Shown here: piece after piece, positions 24,760-33,045 of the stretch | Position numbering within the stretch: position 1 is the first letter of the stretch | Layout of the letters: every line of letters starts with the position of its first letter | Source: Treponema sp. | GTDB lineage: Bacteria; Spirochaetota; Spirochaetia; Treponematales; Treponemataceae | Length of the DNA stretch: 57,258 nt | Reading direction: 5' to 3' | Assembly (NCBI GenBank): GCA_017938365.1 | Contig: JAGBBT010000075.1 | Coordinates: 1 to 57,258, forward strand | Program-made: the position numbers and the translations under genes | The notes under the pieces: generated by a model | What the model was told of the DNA's origin: nothing | Seen by the model: only the letters and a program-made list of their open reading frames with translations | The model's database searches: none

Positions 24760-25959
24760 ATGAATATTATACAAAGGATTTATTGTAGAAGTTTTCAAAA
24801 AGTTTTTAGAATTGCAATGCCTATTCTTCCATATAGAACGCCTGTTGTTTTAACAAATGTAAATGAGTGTATTCCTTTATTAAATAAGATTAATGTAAAA
24901 AAGGTTTTATTAGTTACAGATAGTTTTCTTAGAAAATCAGGTATTACAGAATCTTTAGAGAAGTCATTAAACCTTAGCAATATAAAATGTATTGTTTTTG
25001 ACGGTACTAACTCAAATCCAACTATTAAAAATGTTGAAGCTGCAAAAAAGTTGTATTTAGAAAATAACTGTCAAGCATTAATAGCTTTTGGTGGTGGTTC
25101 TTCTATGGATTGTGCAAAAGCGACTGGTGCATGTATTGCTTATCCTAAAAAATCTCTAGAGCAAATGAAAGGTTTGTTAAGAGTTTTAAAATCATTGCCT
25201 CCATTAATTGCAATTCCGACGACAGCAGGAACAGGTAGTGAGGTTACTGTAACAGCCGTAATAACTGATGATGTAAAAAAACATAAATACACAATGAATA
25301 ATTTTACTATGATTCCTCATTATGCTGTTTTAGATCCACAAGTAACATACACATTACCACCTTCATTAACAGCTACAACTGGTATGGATGCATTAACTCA
25401 TGCAATTGAAGCGTATATTGGTGGTTCTACTACAAAAGAAACTAGAAAGTTATCAATAGAGGCTATAAAACTAATATTTGAGAATATAATAAAAGCTTAT
25501 GAGGATGGATATAATCAAGTTGCGAGAGCTGCAATGTTAAAAGCAGCATATAAAGCCGGAATTGCTTTTTCAAAGTCTTATGTGGGATATATTCATTCTG
25601 TTGCTCATTCTTTGGGAGGTCAATATAACATCCCTCATGGATTAGCTAACGCGGTTTTACTTCCTATTGTTTTAGAAAAATATGGTAAATCTGTTTATAA
25701 AAAACTATATAAAATATCAGTTAGTTTAAATATTTGTGAAAAAAATGATTCTTATGAAATAGGAGCAAAAAAACTAATAGAAAATATTCGGAATCTTAAT
25801 AGATTAATGAATATACCTGAAAAAATAGAAGGTATAAAAAGTGAAGATATTTGTAAAATGGCTAAATATGCTGCAAAAGAGGCTAATCCTTTGTATCCTG
25901 TTCCAAAATTAATGAATGCAAAAGAATTAGAGCAGTTATATTATGCTGTAATGAAATAG
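24760..25959 (+). CDS. iron-containing (group III) alcohol dehydrogenase
   Basis: A 399-aa NAD(P)-dependent alcohol dehydrogenase of the Fe-ADH family. Visible are the nucleotide-binding GGGSSMDCAKA, PTTAGTGSEVT, and the metal-binding region MDALTHAIEAYIG followed by SVAHSLGGQYNIPHGLANA with the iron-ligand histidines. The N-terminus has an extra ~30 residues of basic/hydrophobic sequence (IQRIYCRSFQKVFRIA) before the usual start; ATG 24760 is supported by GAGG just upstream. It forms an operon with the aldehyde dehydrogenase 9 bp downstream. Together they would interconvert an acid or aldehyde and its alcohol; the substrate is unknown. Confidence 0.9.
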   Translation: MNIIQRIYCRSFQKVFRIAMPILPYRTPVVLTNVNECIPLLNKINVKKVLLVTDSFLRKSGITESLEKSLNLSNIKCIVFDGTNSNPTIKNVEAAKKLYLENNCQALIAFGGGSSMDCAKATGACIAYPKKSLEQMKGLLRVLKSLPPLIAIPTTAGTGSEVTVTAVITDDVKKHKYTMNNFTMIPHYAVLDPQVTYTLPPSLTATTGMDALTHAIEAYIGGSTTKETRKLSIEAIKLIFENIIKAYEDGYNQVARAAMLKAAYKAGIAFSKSYVGYIHSVAHSLGGQYNIPHGLANAVLLPIVLEKYGKSVYKKLYKISVSLNICEKNDSYEIGAKKLIENIRNLNRLMNIPEKIEGIKSEDICKMAKYAAKEANPLYPVPKLMNAKELEQLYYAVMK

Positions 25960-25968
25960 AGGAAAAAA

Positions 25969-27351
25969 ATGACTTCAATAGAAATAAAAAATATATTAGA
26001 AAAGCAAAGAGCATACTTTAATTCTGGTGTAACTATACCTGTTAAATACAGAGTTTTAATGTTGAAAAAGTTATATTCGGTTATAAAAAAATACGAAAAA
26101 GAAATCACTAATATGTTAACGCTAGATTTGGGAAAAAGTGATTTTGAAGGTTTTATGTGTGAAGTAGGATTAACCCTTACAGAAATTTCATACATGATAA
26201 AAAATGTTAAAAAATTTGCTAAAGAGAAAAAAGTAAAGACTCCTTTAGCTCAATTTTGTTCAGTTAGTTATAAAAAGCCTGTTCCTTATGGTAATGTTTT
26301 GATTATGAGTCCTTGGAATTATCCTTTTTTATTAACAATGGAACCACTTGCTAATGCAATTGCAAGTGGTAATACAGTTATGATAAAACCAAGTGCATAT
26401 TCTCCTAATACGAGTTCTATTGTGAAAAAAATAATAGAAGAATGCTTCATACCTGATTATGTTGCAGTTGTAATGGGTGGTAGGCAGGAAAATTCTGCAT
26501 TATTGGAACAGAAATTTGATTTTGTTTTTTTTACGGGAAGTCAATCTGTGGGTAAGGAGGTTCTGCGTAAAACTGCGGAAAATTTAACACCTTCGATTTT
26601 AGAGTTAGGTGGTAAAAGTCCTTGTATTGTAGATGATTCTGCAAATTTAAAAATTGCAGCAAAAAGAATTGTTTTTGGAAAATTTTTGAACTTAGGTCAA
26701 ACTTGTGTTGCACCTGATTATATTTTGTGCCACAAAAATGTAAAAGATTTTTTCTTAAAAGCTGTTATAGAAGAAATAAAGAAACAATATGGTGAAAATC
26801 CATTTGCTAATTCTGATTATGGAAAGATTATAAATGATAAACATTTTGATCGTTTACAAAAATTAATTTGCAAAGAAAAACTTGTATATGGTGGAAAAGT
26901 TGATAAACAAACTTTGCAAATAGAACCTACCGTGTTAGATAATGTTCTTTGGACTGATAATGTAATGCAAGAAGAAATCTTTGGACCAATAATGCCGATT
27001 TTAACATTTGACGATATAAATGAGGTTATTGCGTTATTGCAAAAGAAGCCAAAACCTTTAGCATTGTACATTTTTTCTGAAAATAAAACTAATATAAAAA
27101 AAGTAACTGAATTAGTCTCTTATGGAGGCGGATGTGTAAATGATACTGTAATTCATTTAGCCACAAGCGAAATGGGCTTCGGTGGCGTGGGGGAAAGCGG
27201 TATGGGAAGTTATCATGGTGAAGTAGGTTTTGAGGCATTTAGTCATATAAAAAGTATTGTAAATAAAAAAACATGGATTGATTTACCAATGAGATATCAA
27301 CCATACAATAGAAAAATTTACGGAAAATTATTAAAAATATTTTTAAAGTAA
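25969..27351 (+). CDS. NAD(P)-dependent aldehyde dehydrogenase, class 3-like
   Basis: A 460-aa aldehyde dehydrogenase that oxidises an aldehyde to an acid. Class 3-type features are the compact length, SPWNYPF, the catalytic Glu region LELGGKSPCIV and the catalytic Cys in GQTCVAPDYIL. EEIFGPIMP is conserved later and FGGVGESGMGSYHG is near the C-terminus. The C-terminal basic tail (YQPYNRKIYGKLLKIF) resembles fatty-aldehyde members of the class. AGAGG precedes the ATG, 9 bp after the alcohol dehydrogenase. Fatty alcohol/aldehyde metabolism is a possible role, but that is inference. Confidence 0.88.
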   Translation: MTSIEIKNILEKQRAYFNSGVTIPVKYRVLMLKKLYSVIKKYEKEITNMLTLDLGKSDFEGFMCEVGLTLTEISYMIKNVKKFAKEKKVKTPLAQFCSVSYKKPVPYGNVLIMSPWNYPFLLTMEPLANAIASGNTVMIKPSAYSPNTSSIVKKIIEECFIPDYVAVVMGGRQENSALLEQKFDFVFFTGSQSVGKEVLRKTAENLTPSILELGGKSPCIVDDSANLKIAAKRIVFGKFLNLGQTCVAPDYILCHKNVKDFFLKAVIEEIKKQYGENPFANSDYGKIINDKHFDRLQKLICKEKLVYGGKVDKQTLQIEPTVLDNVLWTDNVMQEEIFGPIMPILTFDDINEVIALLQKKPKPLALYIFSENKTNIKKVTELVSYGGGCVNDTVIHLATSEMGFGGVGESGMGSYHGEVGFEAFSHIKSIVNKKTWIDLPMRYQPYNRKIYGKLLKIFLK

Positions 27352-27394
27352 ATTAAACTTCTATAAACAGATTTTCCTTAAAAGCATTATGTGC

Positions 27395-27400
27395 TACAAT
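27395..27400 (+). promoter_or_regulatory. -10 element before tyrA
   Basis: TACAAT 7 nt before ATG 27408; no clear -35 box (best is TTTTCC, 17 bp upstream) and no Shine-Dalgarno. Confidence 0.35.
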
Positions 27401-27407
27401 CATCTTC

Positions 27408-28301
27408 ATGAATAATATGAATTATGGAATTGTTGGACTAGGTATTATGGGAGGCTCTATTGCTAAATCCATAAGACAGAATGTATTATCACAAAGTGGA
27501 TCTTTGGGAAATATCTTTGCTTGTGATAAAAATTCAGCAAGTTTGCAACAAGCATTAAATGATGGTGTTATAAATGAAGGTTATTCATCAGATAATGTTA
27601 GAGATTTATTAAAAAAAAGTGATATTGTTTTTATTTGTTTATATCCACATGCAACTTTGGAGTTTATAAAAGAAAATCGTGATTTTTTTAAAGAAAATGC
27701 AATTATTACAGATATAAGTGGTGTAAAAGGTATTTTTGAAAAAGAATTACCAAATATTTTGCGATCAGATGTAGATTTTATTATTGGTCATCCAATGGCT
27801 GGTGGTGAAAAAGAAGGGTATGCTAATTCAAATGCACAATTCTTTATAAATCATAATTATATCCTAATTCCTCAGGAATTTAATAAAACTAAAAATTTAG
27901 AATTGATGAAAAGTTTGATTACTGCAATGGGATTTACTCGAATAACAGAGACAACTTGTGATATACATGACTATAAAATTGGATTTACATCTCAGTTATG
28001 TCATGTTATTGCTAGTGCATTAGTTGAAAGTGCACAGGATGAGCAAATAACAGCATTTGGTGGTGGTAGTTTTGAAGATCTTACAAGAATTGCAATGATA
28101 AATGCACCTTTGTGGACTGAGCTTTTTATTTCAAATAAAGACAAACTTGTTGAACATATAAATAATTTTCAGTCAAAAATGAATGATTTTAAAACTTTTA
28201 TACAAAATGAAGATTATGAAAATCTAAATAATATATTATTAGATACTAGAGAAAAGCGTTTGAAAATGGGAAGTATAAGAACGTCTATAATAAAAAAATA
28301 A
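27408..28301 (+). CDS. tyrA: prephenate dehydrogenase
   Basis: Oxidatively decarboxylates prephenate to 4-hydroxyphenylpyruvate for tyrosine. The 297-aa protein begins with the dinucleotide motif GIVGLGIMGGSIAKSI and contains SDIVFICLYPHAT, ITDISGVKG, and the active-site IIGHPMAGGEKEGY with the catalytic His. There is no fused chorismate mutase and no obvious C-terminal ACT domain. It competes with the prephenate dehydratase fusion at 5422-7359 for the same substrate. It is monocistronic, with a -10 hexamer just before the ATG. Confidence 0.92.
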   Translation: MNNMNYGIVGLGIMGGSIAKSIRQNVLSQSGSLGNIFACDKNSASLQQALNDGVINEGYSSDNVRDLLKKSDIVFICLYPHATLEFIKENRDFFKENAIITDISGVKGIFEKELPNILRSDVDFIIGHPMAGGEKEGYANSNAQFFINHNYILIPQEFNKTKNLELMKSLITAMGFTRITETTCDIHDYKIGFTSQLCHVIASALVESAQDEQITAFGGGSFEDLTRIAMINAPLWTELFISNKDKLVEHINNFQSKMNDFKTFIQNEDYENLNNILLDTREKRLKMGSIRTSIIKK

Positions 28302-28311
28302 ATTAAATTTT

Positions 28312-28352
28312 TATAAAATCTAGGGAAATATGAAACTTCTCTAGATTTTATA
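28312..28352. terminator. bidirectional hairpin between convergent tyrA and the 28369 gene
   Basis: TATAAAATCTAG (28312-28323) pairs with CTAGATTTTATA (28341-28352), extended inward by GGAA/TTCT. A/T-rich flanks on both sides could serve as U-tracts. Confidence 0.6.
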
Positions 28353-28368
28353 ATATTTGTTTTGATAT

Positions 28369-29418
28369 TTATAAGCTATGTTTCCAATAAATAGGAAAAG
28401 AAAATCCAAGTTGTGAACTTGAGTTTGGCATATCAACAATTGTAAATTCTGGACCTATTGAAATATCGTTATTTGAAATTGTAAAAATAAATCTTGGATA
28501 TATAAATAATGTGTTTTGGCTTTCTGAATAATCATTTATATTTGATACATTATATAAAATACTACATTTAGCTTGAATTTCTGGAATAGGATAATATATT
28601 CCTAAAAGTCCTAAGTACATAGGATTTGTATTTAAATCATCGTTATATCCTATTTCAATATCTGTTGATGTTAAAAACTTTTTAGTTTTTAAGTTCATTG
28701 TTGAATCGAAATAGTGAGTAGCAGGGGTTTTTCCGTCAATACCTGTTCCGTTATATGTGTAACCTAACATCCAAGTAAATGGATTGCCTTGGTTACTGCT
28801 TATAAAATTTGCGATTGAAAAATCATTGTATAAATCTGTATATATTGCACTTCCGATATTTAAATTTAATGGGGATTCATATACTACGCTTCCATTGATT
28901 TTAAAATAATTTGTAGATGTGAAAATTTCATCTTGGATAGGAATATTTATTCCAAATGATAAACCGTAAATGTCTTTTAATTTTGTATTGATGTAAGAGG
29001 CTCCTGTTTTTCCCCATCTTCCATCAGGTAATGCGTCTTCGTATGCATTCATGTATGTTCCTGGTATCATTTTATAATATTGTGTTCCAAAGACTAGTTC
29101 GCAATCTTTTGACAAATACCATCCTATGTTTCCGTGAGTTCTATCATCCATAGTTTCAATTTTTCCTGAATTCCAATTATCTAAAGAATAAAATTTTAAG
29201 CCTATTCTTCCTTCTACCCAAAAATCAGAAAAGTATAAAAGTGCTTTAGCTTCGTTGAATATTTCTCCAAAAGAGAGTTTTGAATCTTTTATTGGTGATT
29301 TTGATATTGGTTCAATTTGTATTTTGTTGTAGATTTCGTTGGTTTGTGCAAAAGTAATTAAGGTTCCTATAAGGTTTAAGAAAACTAAACTGATAATTTT
29401 TTTTTGTTTTAATAACAT
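28369..29418 (-). CDS. exported protein, probable outer-membrane beta-barrel, 349 aa
   Basis: An unnamed exported protein. ATG 29418 is chosen since AGGAGG lies 6 nt upstream; the in-frame codon at 29436 lies beyond it. A signal peptide (KQKKIISLVFLNLIGTLITFAQ) occupies residues ~3-24. The mature chain is built of short amphipathic strands with aromatic girdle residues (LSFGINIPI, WMLGYTYNG, YLGLLGIYYPI) and ends SFPIYWKHSL. This suggests a barrel, perhaps a porin-like or sugar-uptake protein. It is monocistronic and convergent with tyrA. No sequence similarity to the other exported barrel (14518-15738) is obvious. Confidence 0.65.
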   Translation of the reverse strand: MLLKQKKIISLVFLNLIGTLITFAQTNEIYNKIQIEPISKSPIKDSKLSFGEIFNEAKALLYFSDFWVEGRIGLKFYSLDNWNSGKIETMDDRTHGNIGWYLSKDCELVFGTQYYKMIPGTYMNAYEDALPDGRWGKTGASYINTKLKDIYGLSFGINIPIQDEIFTSTNYFKINGSVVYESPLNLNIGSAIYTDLYNDFSIANFISSNQGNPFTWMLGYTYNGTGIDGKTPATHYFDSTMNLKTKKFLTSTDIEIGYNDDLNTNPMYLGLLGIYYPIPEIQAKCSILYNVSNINDYSESQNTLFIYPRFIFTISNNDISIGPEFTIVDMPNSSSQLGFSFPIYWKHSL

Positions 29419-29439
29419 AAATTCCTCCTTTGTCATTAA

Positions 29440-29473
29440 TAAAAAAAAAACTGAGTTATATCTAACTCAGTTT
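29440..29473 (-). terminator. intrinsic terminator of the flavodiiron gene
   Basis: On the minus strand, AACTGAGTTA (29472-29463) and TAACTCAGTT (29458-29449) form a perfect stem with a 4-nt loop, followed by about ten T. Confidence 0.85.
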
Positions 29474-29510
29474 GAAAGTAGTTATTGAAATTAACAAAGG
29501 CAAGAAAAAT

Positions 29511-30695
29511 TTATTTGATTAGATTTGTTAAGAGTTCGTTTATTTCTGTTTTATCACTTTCTTTCATTTTTGATTTTACGGTTGGAATAAATTCTATGAT
29601 TTTCAGTTCTTTTAGATTATTCAAATAGTCAAAAGTAATTTTTCCTGCTACAGGGCCCCAAGATCCATTTTGAATTATTCCAATTTTCTTATTTTTAAGA
29701 TTCTTTATTTTTAAATGAAATAAAAAATCTTGCATACAAGGCATGTTATCACCGTCATAAGTTACTGTTACTAATAATAATTTGTTGTATATAAACGCTT
29801 TTGATAAAACTGAAGAAACATCGCTTCTTGATATATCAAATATTTCTGTTGGTTCGTTTAATGTTTCTAAATATTTTTGTGCATATAAGGCAATATTTTT
29901 TGTATTTCCGTGCATTGTAGAATAAACAATTAATGTACCGTTTTTTTCTGAAGAATAGGAGCTCCATATATTATAAAGATTTATGTAATGATTAATTTCT
30001 CCTGTCAGAATAGGACCGTGTAATGGGGCAATTGTCGAGATATTAAGATTAGAAAGTTTTTTTATTAGGTTTTGAACAGCTATACCATATTTTCCAACTA
30101 TATTTGTATAGTATCGTCTACCTTCATCTGGCCATCCAGTTGCTTCCTCTAATGTATTTGCTATAAGTTTATGAGGAATTCCAAATGTTCCGAATGCATC
30201 TGCTGAAAAGAAAATTTTCGTAGTGCTTTCATAACAGGTTAAAACTTCTGGCCAGTGAATCATTGGTGCTGCATAAAATATAAAGTTATGATTTCCCAAC
30301 AATAGCGTGTCATTATCTTTTACAATTAGTTTGTTACTTTTTTTTATGCTTTGTTCATTTATAAATTGAGGAAGCATGGAGAACATTTTTTCTGTTCCAA
30401 CGATAGTAGTTTCTGGATATTCTTTTAGTAAATCTTCTATTGAACCTGAATGGTCTGGTTCTAAGTGTGAAATGACGAAATAATCTAGATTTCTTTTATT
30501 AAGGACTAATTTTATATTATCAATCCAAGTTTTATTTTTTCTTGAATCTACACTATCTAAAACAATAGTCTTAGAATCAATAATTGCATAAGAGTTGTAT
30601 GTAACTCCATTTTTTAATTTATATTGATTCTCAAATAAATCTAATTCTTTATCTTCTGCACCAATATAAAATACATTATTAAATATTTCTTTCAT
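29511..30695 (-). CDS. flavodiiron protein (FprA / A-type flavoprotein)
   Basis: Reduces O2 to water and/or NO to N2O, protecting an anaerobe. The 394-aa chain is class A: an N-terminal MBL-like diiron domain with the diagnostic HLEPDHSG (H77, E79, D81, H82), then a flavodoxin domain from ~residue 255 (IVYSTMHGNTKNIA is the FMN phosphate loop, NGSWGPVAG the flavin edge). No rubredoxin or extra reductase domain is fused, so a separate electron donor is needed. AGGAG precedes the ATG. It is monocistronic, with its own terminator. Confidence 0.93.
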   Translation of the reverse strand: MKEIFNNVFYIGAEDKELDLFENQYKLKNGVTYNSYAIIDSKTIVLDSVDSRKNKTWIDNIKLVLNKRNLDYFVISHLEPDHSGSIEDLLKEYPETTIVGTEKMFSMLPQFINEQSIKKSNKLIVKDNDTLLLGNHNFIFYAAPMIHWPEVLTCYESTTKIFFSADAFGTFGIPHKLIANTLEEATGWPDEGRRYYTNIVGKYGIAVQNLIKKLSNLNISTIAPLHGPILTGEINHYINLYNIWSSYSSEKNGTLIVYSTMHGNTKNIALYAQKYLETLNEPTEIFDISRSDVSSVLSKAFIYNKLLLVTVTYDGDNMPCMQDFLFHLKIKNLKNKKIGIIQNGSWGPVAGKITFDYLNNLKELKIIEFIPTVKSKMKESDKTEINELLTNLIK

Positions 30696-30760
30696 AATTT
30701 TTCTCCTAATGATAATATATGTATCGGTAATAAAAAAGGAAATAGTTTTAATAATGTGAA

Positions 30761-30788
30761 AAAAAAGCTGCCTAAGGGCAGCTTTTTT
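30761..30788 (-). terminator. intrinsic terminator of the KDPG aldolase gene
   Basis: AAAAAAGCTGCC (30761-30772) pairs with GGCAGCTTTTTT (30777-30788), loop of 4 nt, A/T-runs on both sides; functional in either direction. It is the last of three stacked hairpins after the aldolase gene. Confidence 0.85.
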
Positions 30789-30790
30789 TA

Positions 30791-30860
30791 TTTAGGGTTT
30801 AATACAAACCCTAAAAACGGCCGAGTCAAGGCCTTGAGCAAAGCGTGCCTTGACCGTACG
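30791..30860 (-). repeat. two further hairpins in the aldolase 3' region, one in a GC-rich block
   Basis: TTTAGGGTTT (30791-30800) and AAACCCTAAA (30806-30815) form a perfect 10-bp stem with a 5-nt loop. GTCAAGGC (30825-30832) and GCCTTGAC (30847-30854) form a second stem, with the palindrome TCAAGGCCTTGA at 30826-30837 as an alternative, flanked by CGGCCG and CGTACG. The block 30815-30860 is much richer in G+C than the surroundings. Confidence 0.6.
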
Positions 30861-30866
30861 TATTTG

Positions 30867-31835
30867 TTATGCTCTTTTTAGATGAATTGCAAATCCACCA
30901 ACTTCTTTATCAAGGTAAACAACCTTAAGTGGAGAAGCACCTTCTTTGCCCATCCATTTTTCAGTTCCTGCAACAGGGCTGAATCCAAATTGTTTTAGAT
31001 ATGCAAGAGCACGTTCTATGTTGTTACATGTTACAGATAAGTGTCCACAAGTACCACGACCTGCACCCTTCATTACTTCAATAGCATCTGAAGAGAAAAT
31101 TGATGAATTTCCAACCTTCTTTTTAAGACCGAATAATTCGAATGTATCAGCAACAGACATTGCATCGTTATCATCTTTTGTGTTGATTCCAACATGATCG
31201 ATATAGAAACCATGCATAGCTTTTACAGCATCTTTACAGATTTGTGTAATTTCATCCCATTTTTCACCTTCGATAAGTGGTTTTTTAACCATCCAAGTTC
31301 CACCCATACAAAGGATATTCTTGCGTTTTGCATATTCTGAAAGGTTTTCTGTTTTTACCCCACCAGTTGGCATAAATGAAATTTGTGGGAATGGACCACC
31401 AAAGTCATCAATAATTTTATATCCACCTTTACTTTCTGCTGGGAAAAGTTTGAGATATTTTAAACCTTTGTTAATACAAGCTGTGATTTCTGTAGGGTTA
31501 GAAATACCAGGCATTGTTGGAATATTATTTTTTATACAGTAGTCAACTACATCTGGATTATAACCAGGACTAACAATGAATTTTGCACCTGCTTTGTGAG
31601 CTCTTTCAGCTTGTTCTACATTGAGAACTGTTCCTGCACCAACAATCATGTTTGGTTCAGCTTTAATCATTTCTTTGATAGCTTCTTCTGCACATGCTGT
31701 ACGGAATGTAACTTCTGATGCAGGAAGACCACCTTTTACTAATGCATGAGCTAAATCAGCTGCTTTTGAAGCATCTTCAATTGCTACTACTGGAATAATT
31801 CCAATATCTCTCATCTGTTCATAAATATCTGCCAT
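30867..31835 (-). CDS. eda: KDPG/KHG aldolase fused to a VOC (glyoxalase-like) domain
   Basis: Residues 1-205 are a class I aldolase that cleaves 2-keto-3-deoxy-6-phosphogluconate to pyruvate and glyceraldehyde-3-phosphate. Motifs are EVTFRT (41-46), GAGTVLN, VSPGYNP and the Schiff-base lysine K129 in LKLFPAES. Residues ~208-322 add a vicinal-oxygen-chelate domain with candidate metal ligands H214 (DHVGI), E253, H265 (GHLSV) and H318 (FAIHL). The VOC part has no assigned activity; it might bind or isomerise a related keto-acid. AGGAG precedes the ATG. It stands alone, but fits as the last step of galacturonate use after the pectin enzymes at 41609-44709. Confidence 0.88.
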   Translation of the reverse strand: MADIYEQMRDIGIIPVVAIEDASKAADLAHALVKGGLPASEVTFRTACAEEAIKEMIKAEPNMIVGAGTVLNVEQAERAHKAGAKFIVSPGYNPDVVDYCIKNNIPTMPGISNPTEITACINKGLKYLKLFPAESKGGYKIIDDFGGPFPQISFMPTGGVKTENLSEYAKRKNILCMGGTWMVKKPLIEGEKWDEITQICKDAVKAMHGFYIDHVGINTKDDNDAMSVADTFELFGLKKKVGNSSIFSSDAIEVMKGAGRGTCGHLSVTCNNIERALAYLKQFGFSPVAGTEKWMGKEGASPLKVVYLDKEVGGFAIHLKRA

Positions 31836-31930
31836 TTCTGACTCCTAAAAAAAGTATTCAAAATTAATATGCTATCTACTATATTAAATTTTTTGTAGTA
31901 AAGCAATTAGTCTAGTGTTGTCTATAAGTT

Positions 31931-32917
31931 TTATTGCCATTTATTAATATCAAAGGAACTTTCTACTTGATGTTCTACAGAATCTTCAAGCTGTGAAAAG
32001 AAATCCAAACCTGTTCTTTTTTCTACTTCGTCTATGTTTACGGCATAATTAAAGTAAGAATCTGTACATTTCTTATTAGGGAATATAAATCCTATTGCTG
32101 TTAATCCTTTTGTGTCTGCACCTGACATTGCATCGTTTTCGTCCTCATATAATGGTGCTAAAATAACTTTGTAATAATATTCAGGAACGCTTACTTTATT
32201 AGAACCTATAGATTTGTATTCTTCAGCAGGTTTATCAAATATTGGTCCTGAAACTACATATGTGCGACCAAATTTTTTTGTCCATTCTCTTACTTCTGCT
32301 TCTAAGTCCTTCCAAATTCCTCTGTTAAAACCTCCTGCTTGGGGACTCATGTTACTCATATAAAATGTTTCACTCATTGCTTCTTGACTAAATGCCATGT
32401 CGGCTGCTGGGGTTAAGTGTCCTCTGTCATAACCAGAACTTTTGTAATCAGATAATGTTGCAGATTCTGTTGTTATTTCTGGATCTGATCTAAAATCATC
32501 TGTTCTTTTTGCATTTTTTATAAGCTGTTCTGATGTTAATCTGTATGCAGACCATTCTGCTTGTTCGTAATTCTCTCTATAACAGATAGAATAATGCTGA
32601 TAATCTCTTAGTTCATGATCCTTTGTATGAGAATTTGCTGGACAGATTGGATTTTCTAATTCTTCAGGGAGAAGGATATATCCTTCTTGTGCAATAATTT
32701 GTACTGAGGAGTTTTGTTGTGATTCTTCTACATGTTCTGGTTCTCCATAAAGTGCATATTCAATTTTTTGCACAGTAGTATCAACCTTTGACTTAAAAAC
32801 AGGATTTGTGTTGTAAAAGTAAACACCTATTAAGATGATTACAAATAGAATCATCATGATTATTCTTTTTGTATTTGTTTGTTTTTTATTGTTTTTTCGT
32901 TTCTTTTTTTGTGCCAT
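31931..32917 (-). CDS. membrane-anchored DNA/RNA non-specific endonuclease
   Basis: A 328-aa endonuclease of the NUC1/EndoG (beta-beta-alpha metal) family. A Lys-rich start and a hydrophobic helix (residues ~18-35) predict an inner-membrane anchor with the nuclease outside the cytoplasm. The catalytic motif is DRGHLTPAAD (164-173) with general base H167, followed by MSNMSPQAGGFNRGIW carrying the metal-binding Asn. It could scavenge extracellular nucleic acid, or act on incoming DNA; the role is inferred. GGGG lies 8 nt before the ATG. No immunity or toxin-delivery gene is adjacent. Confidence 0.9.
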   Translation of the reverse strand: MAQKKKRKNNKKQTNTKRIIMMILFVIILIGVYFYNTNPVFKSKVDTTVQKIEYALYGEPEHVEESQQNSSVQIIAQEGYILLPEELENPICPANSHTKDHELRDYQHYSICYRENYEQAEWSAYRLTSEQLIKNAKRTDDFRSDPEITTESATLSDYKSSGYDRGHLTPAADMAFSQEAMSETFYMSNMSPQAGGFNRGIWKDLEAEVREWTKKFGRTYVVSGPIFDKPAEEYKSIGSNKVSVPEYYYKVILAPLYEDENDAMSGADTKGLTAIGFIFPNKKCTDSYFNYAVNIDEVEKRTGLDFFSQLEDSVEHQVESSFDINKWQ

Positions 32918-32998
32918 AATCTTACCCCATAAACTAAGTAGTTAATTTTTATAATTTTACCATAAATAATTGATTCAGTGCCACAAAAAACGATAGAA

Positions 32999-33027
32999 TT
33001 GACTACCATTAAAGAGCAATATTAACT
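32999..33027 (+). promoter_or_regulatory. promoter of asnA
   Basis: TTGACT (32999-33004), 17-bp spacer, TTAACT (33022-33027); a short leader with AGGAG (33036-33040) follows before ATG 33046. Confidence 0.4.
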
Positions 33028-33045
33028 TTGTTCTTAGGAGTTTTT

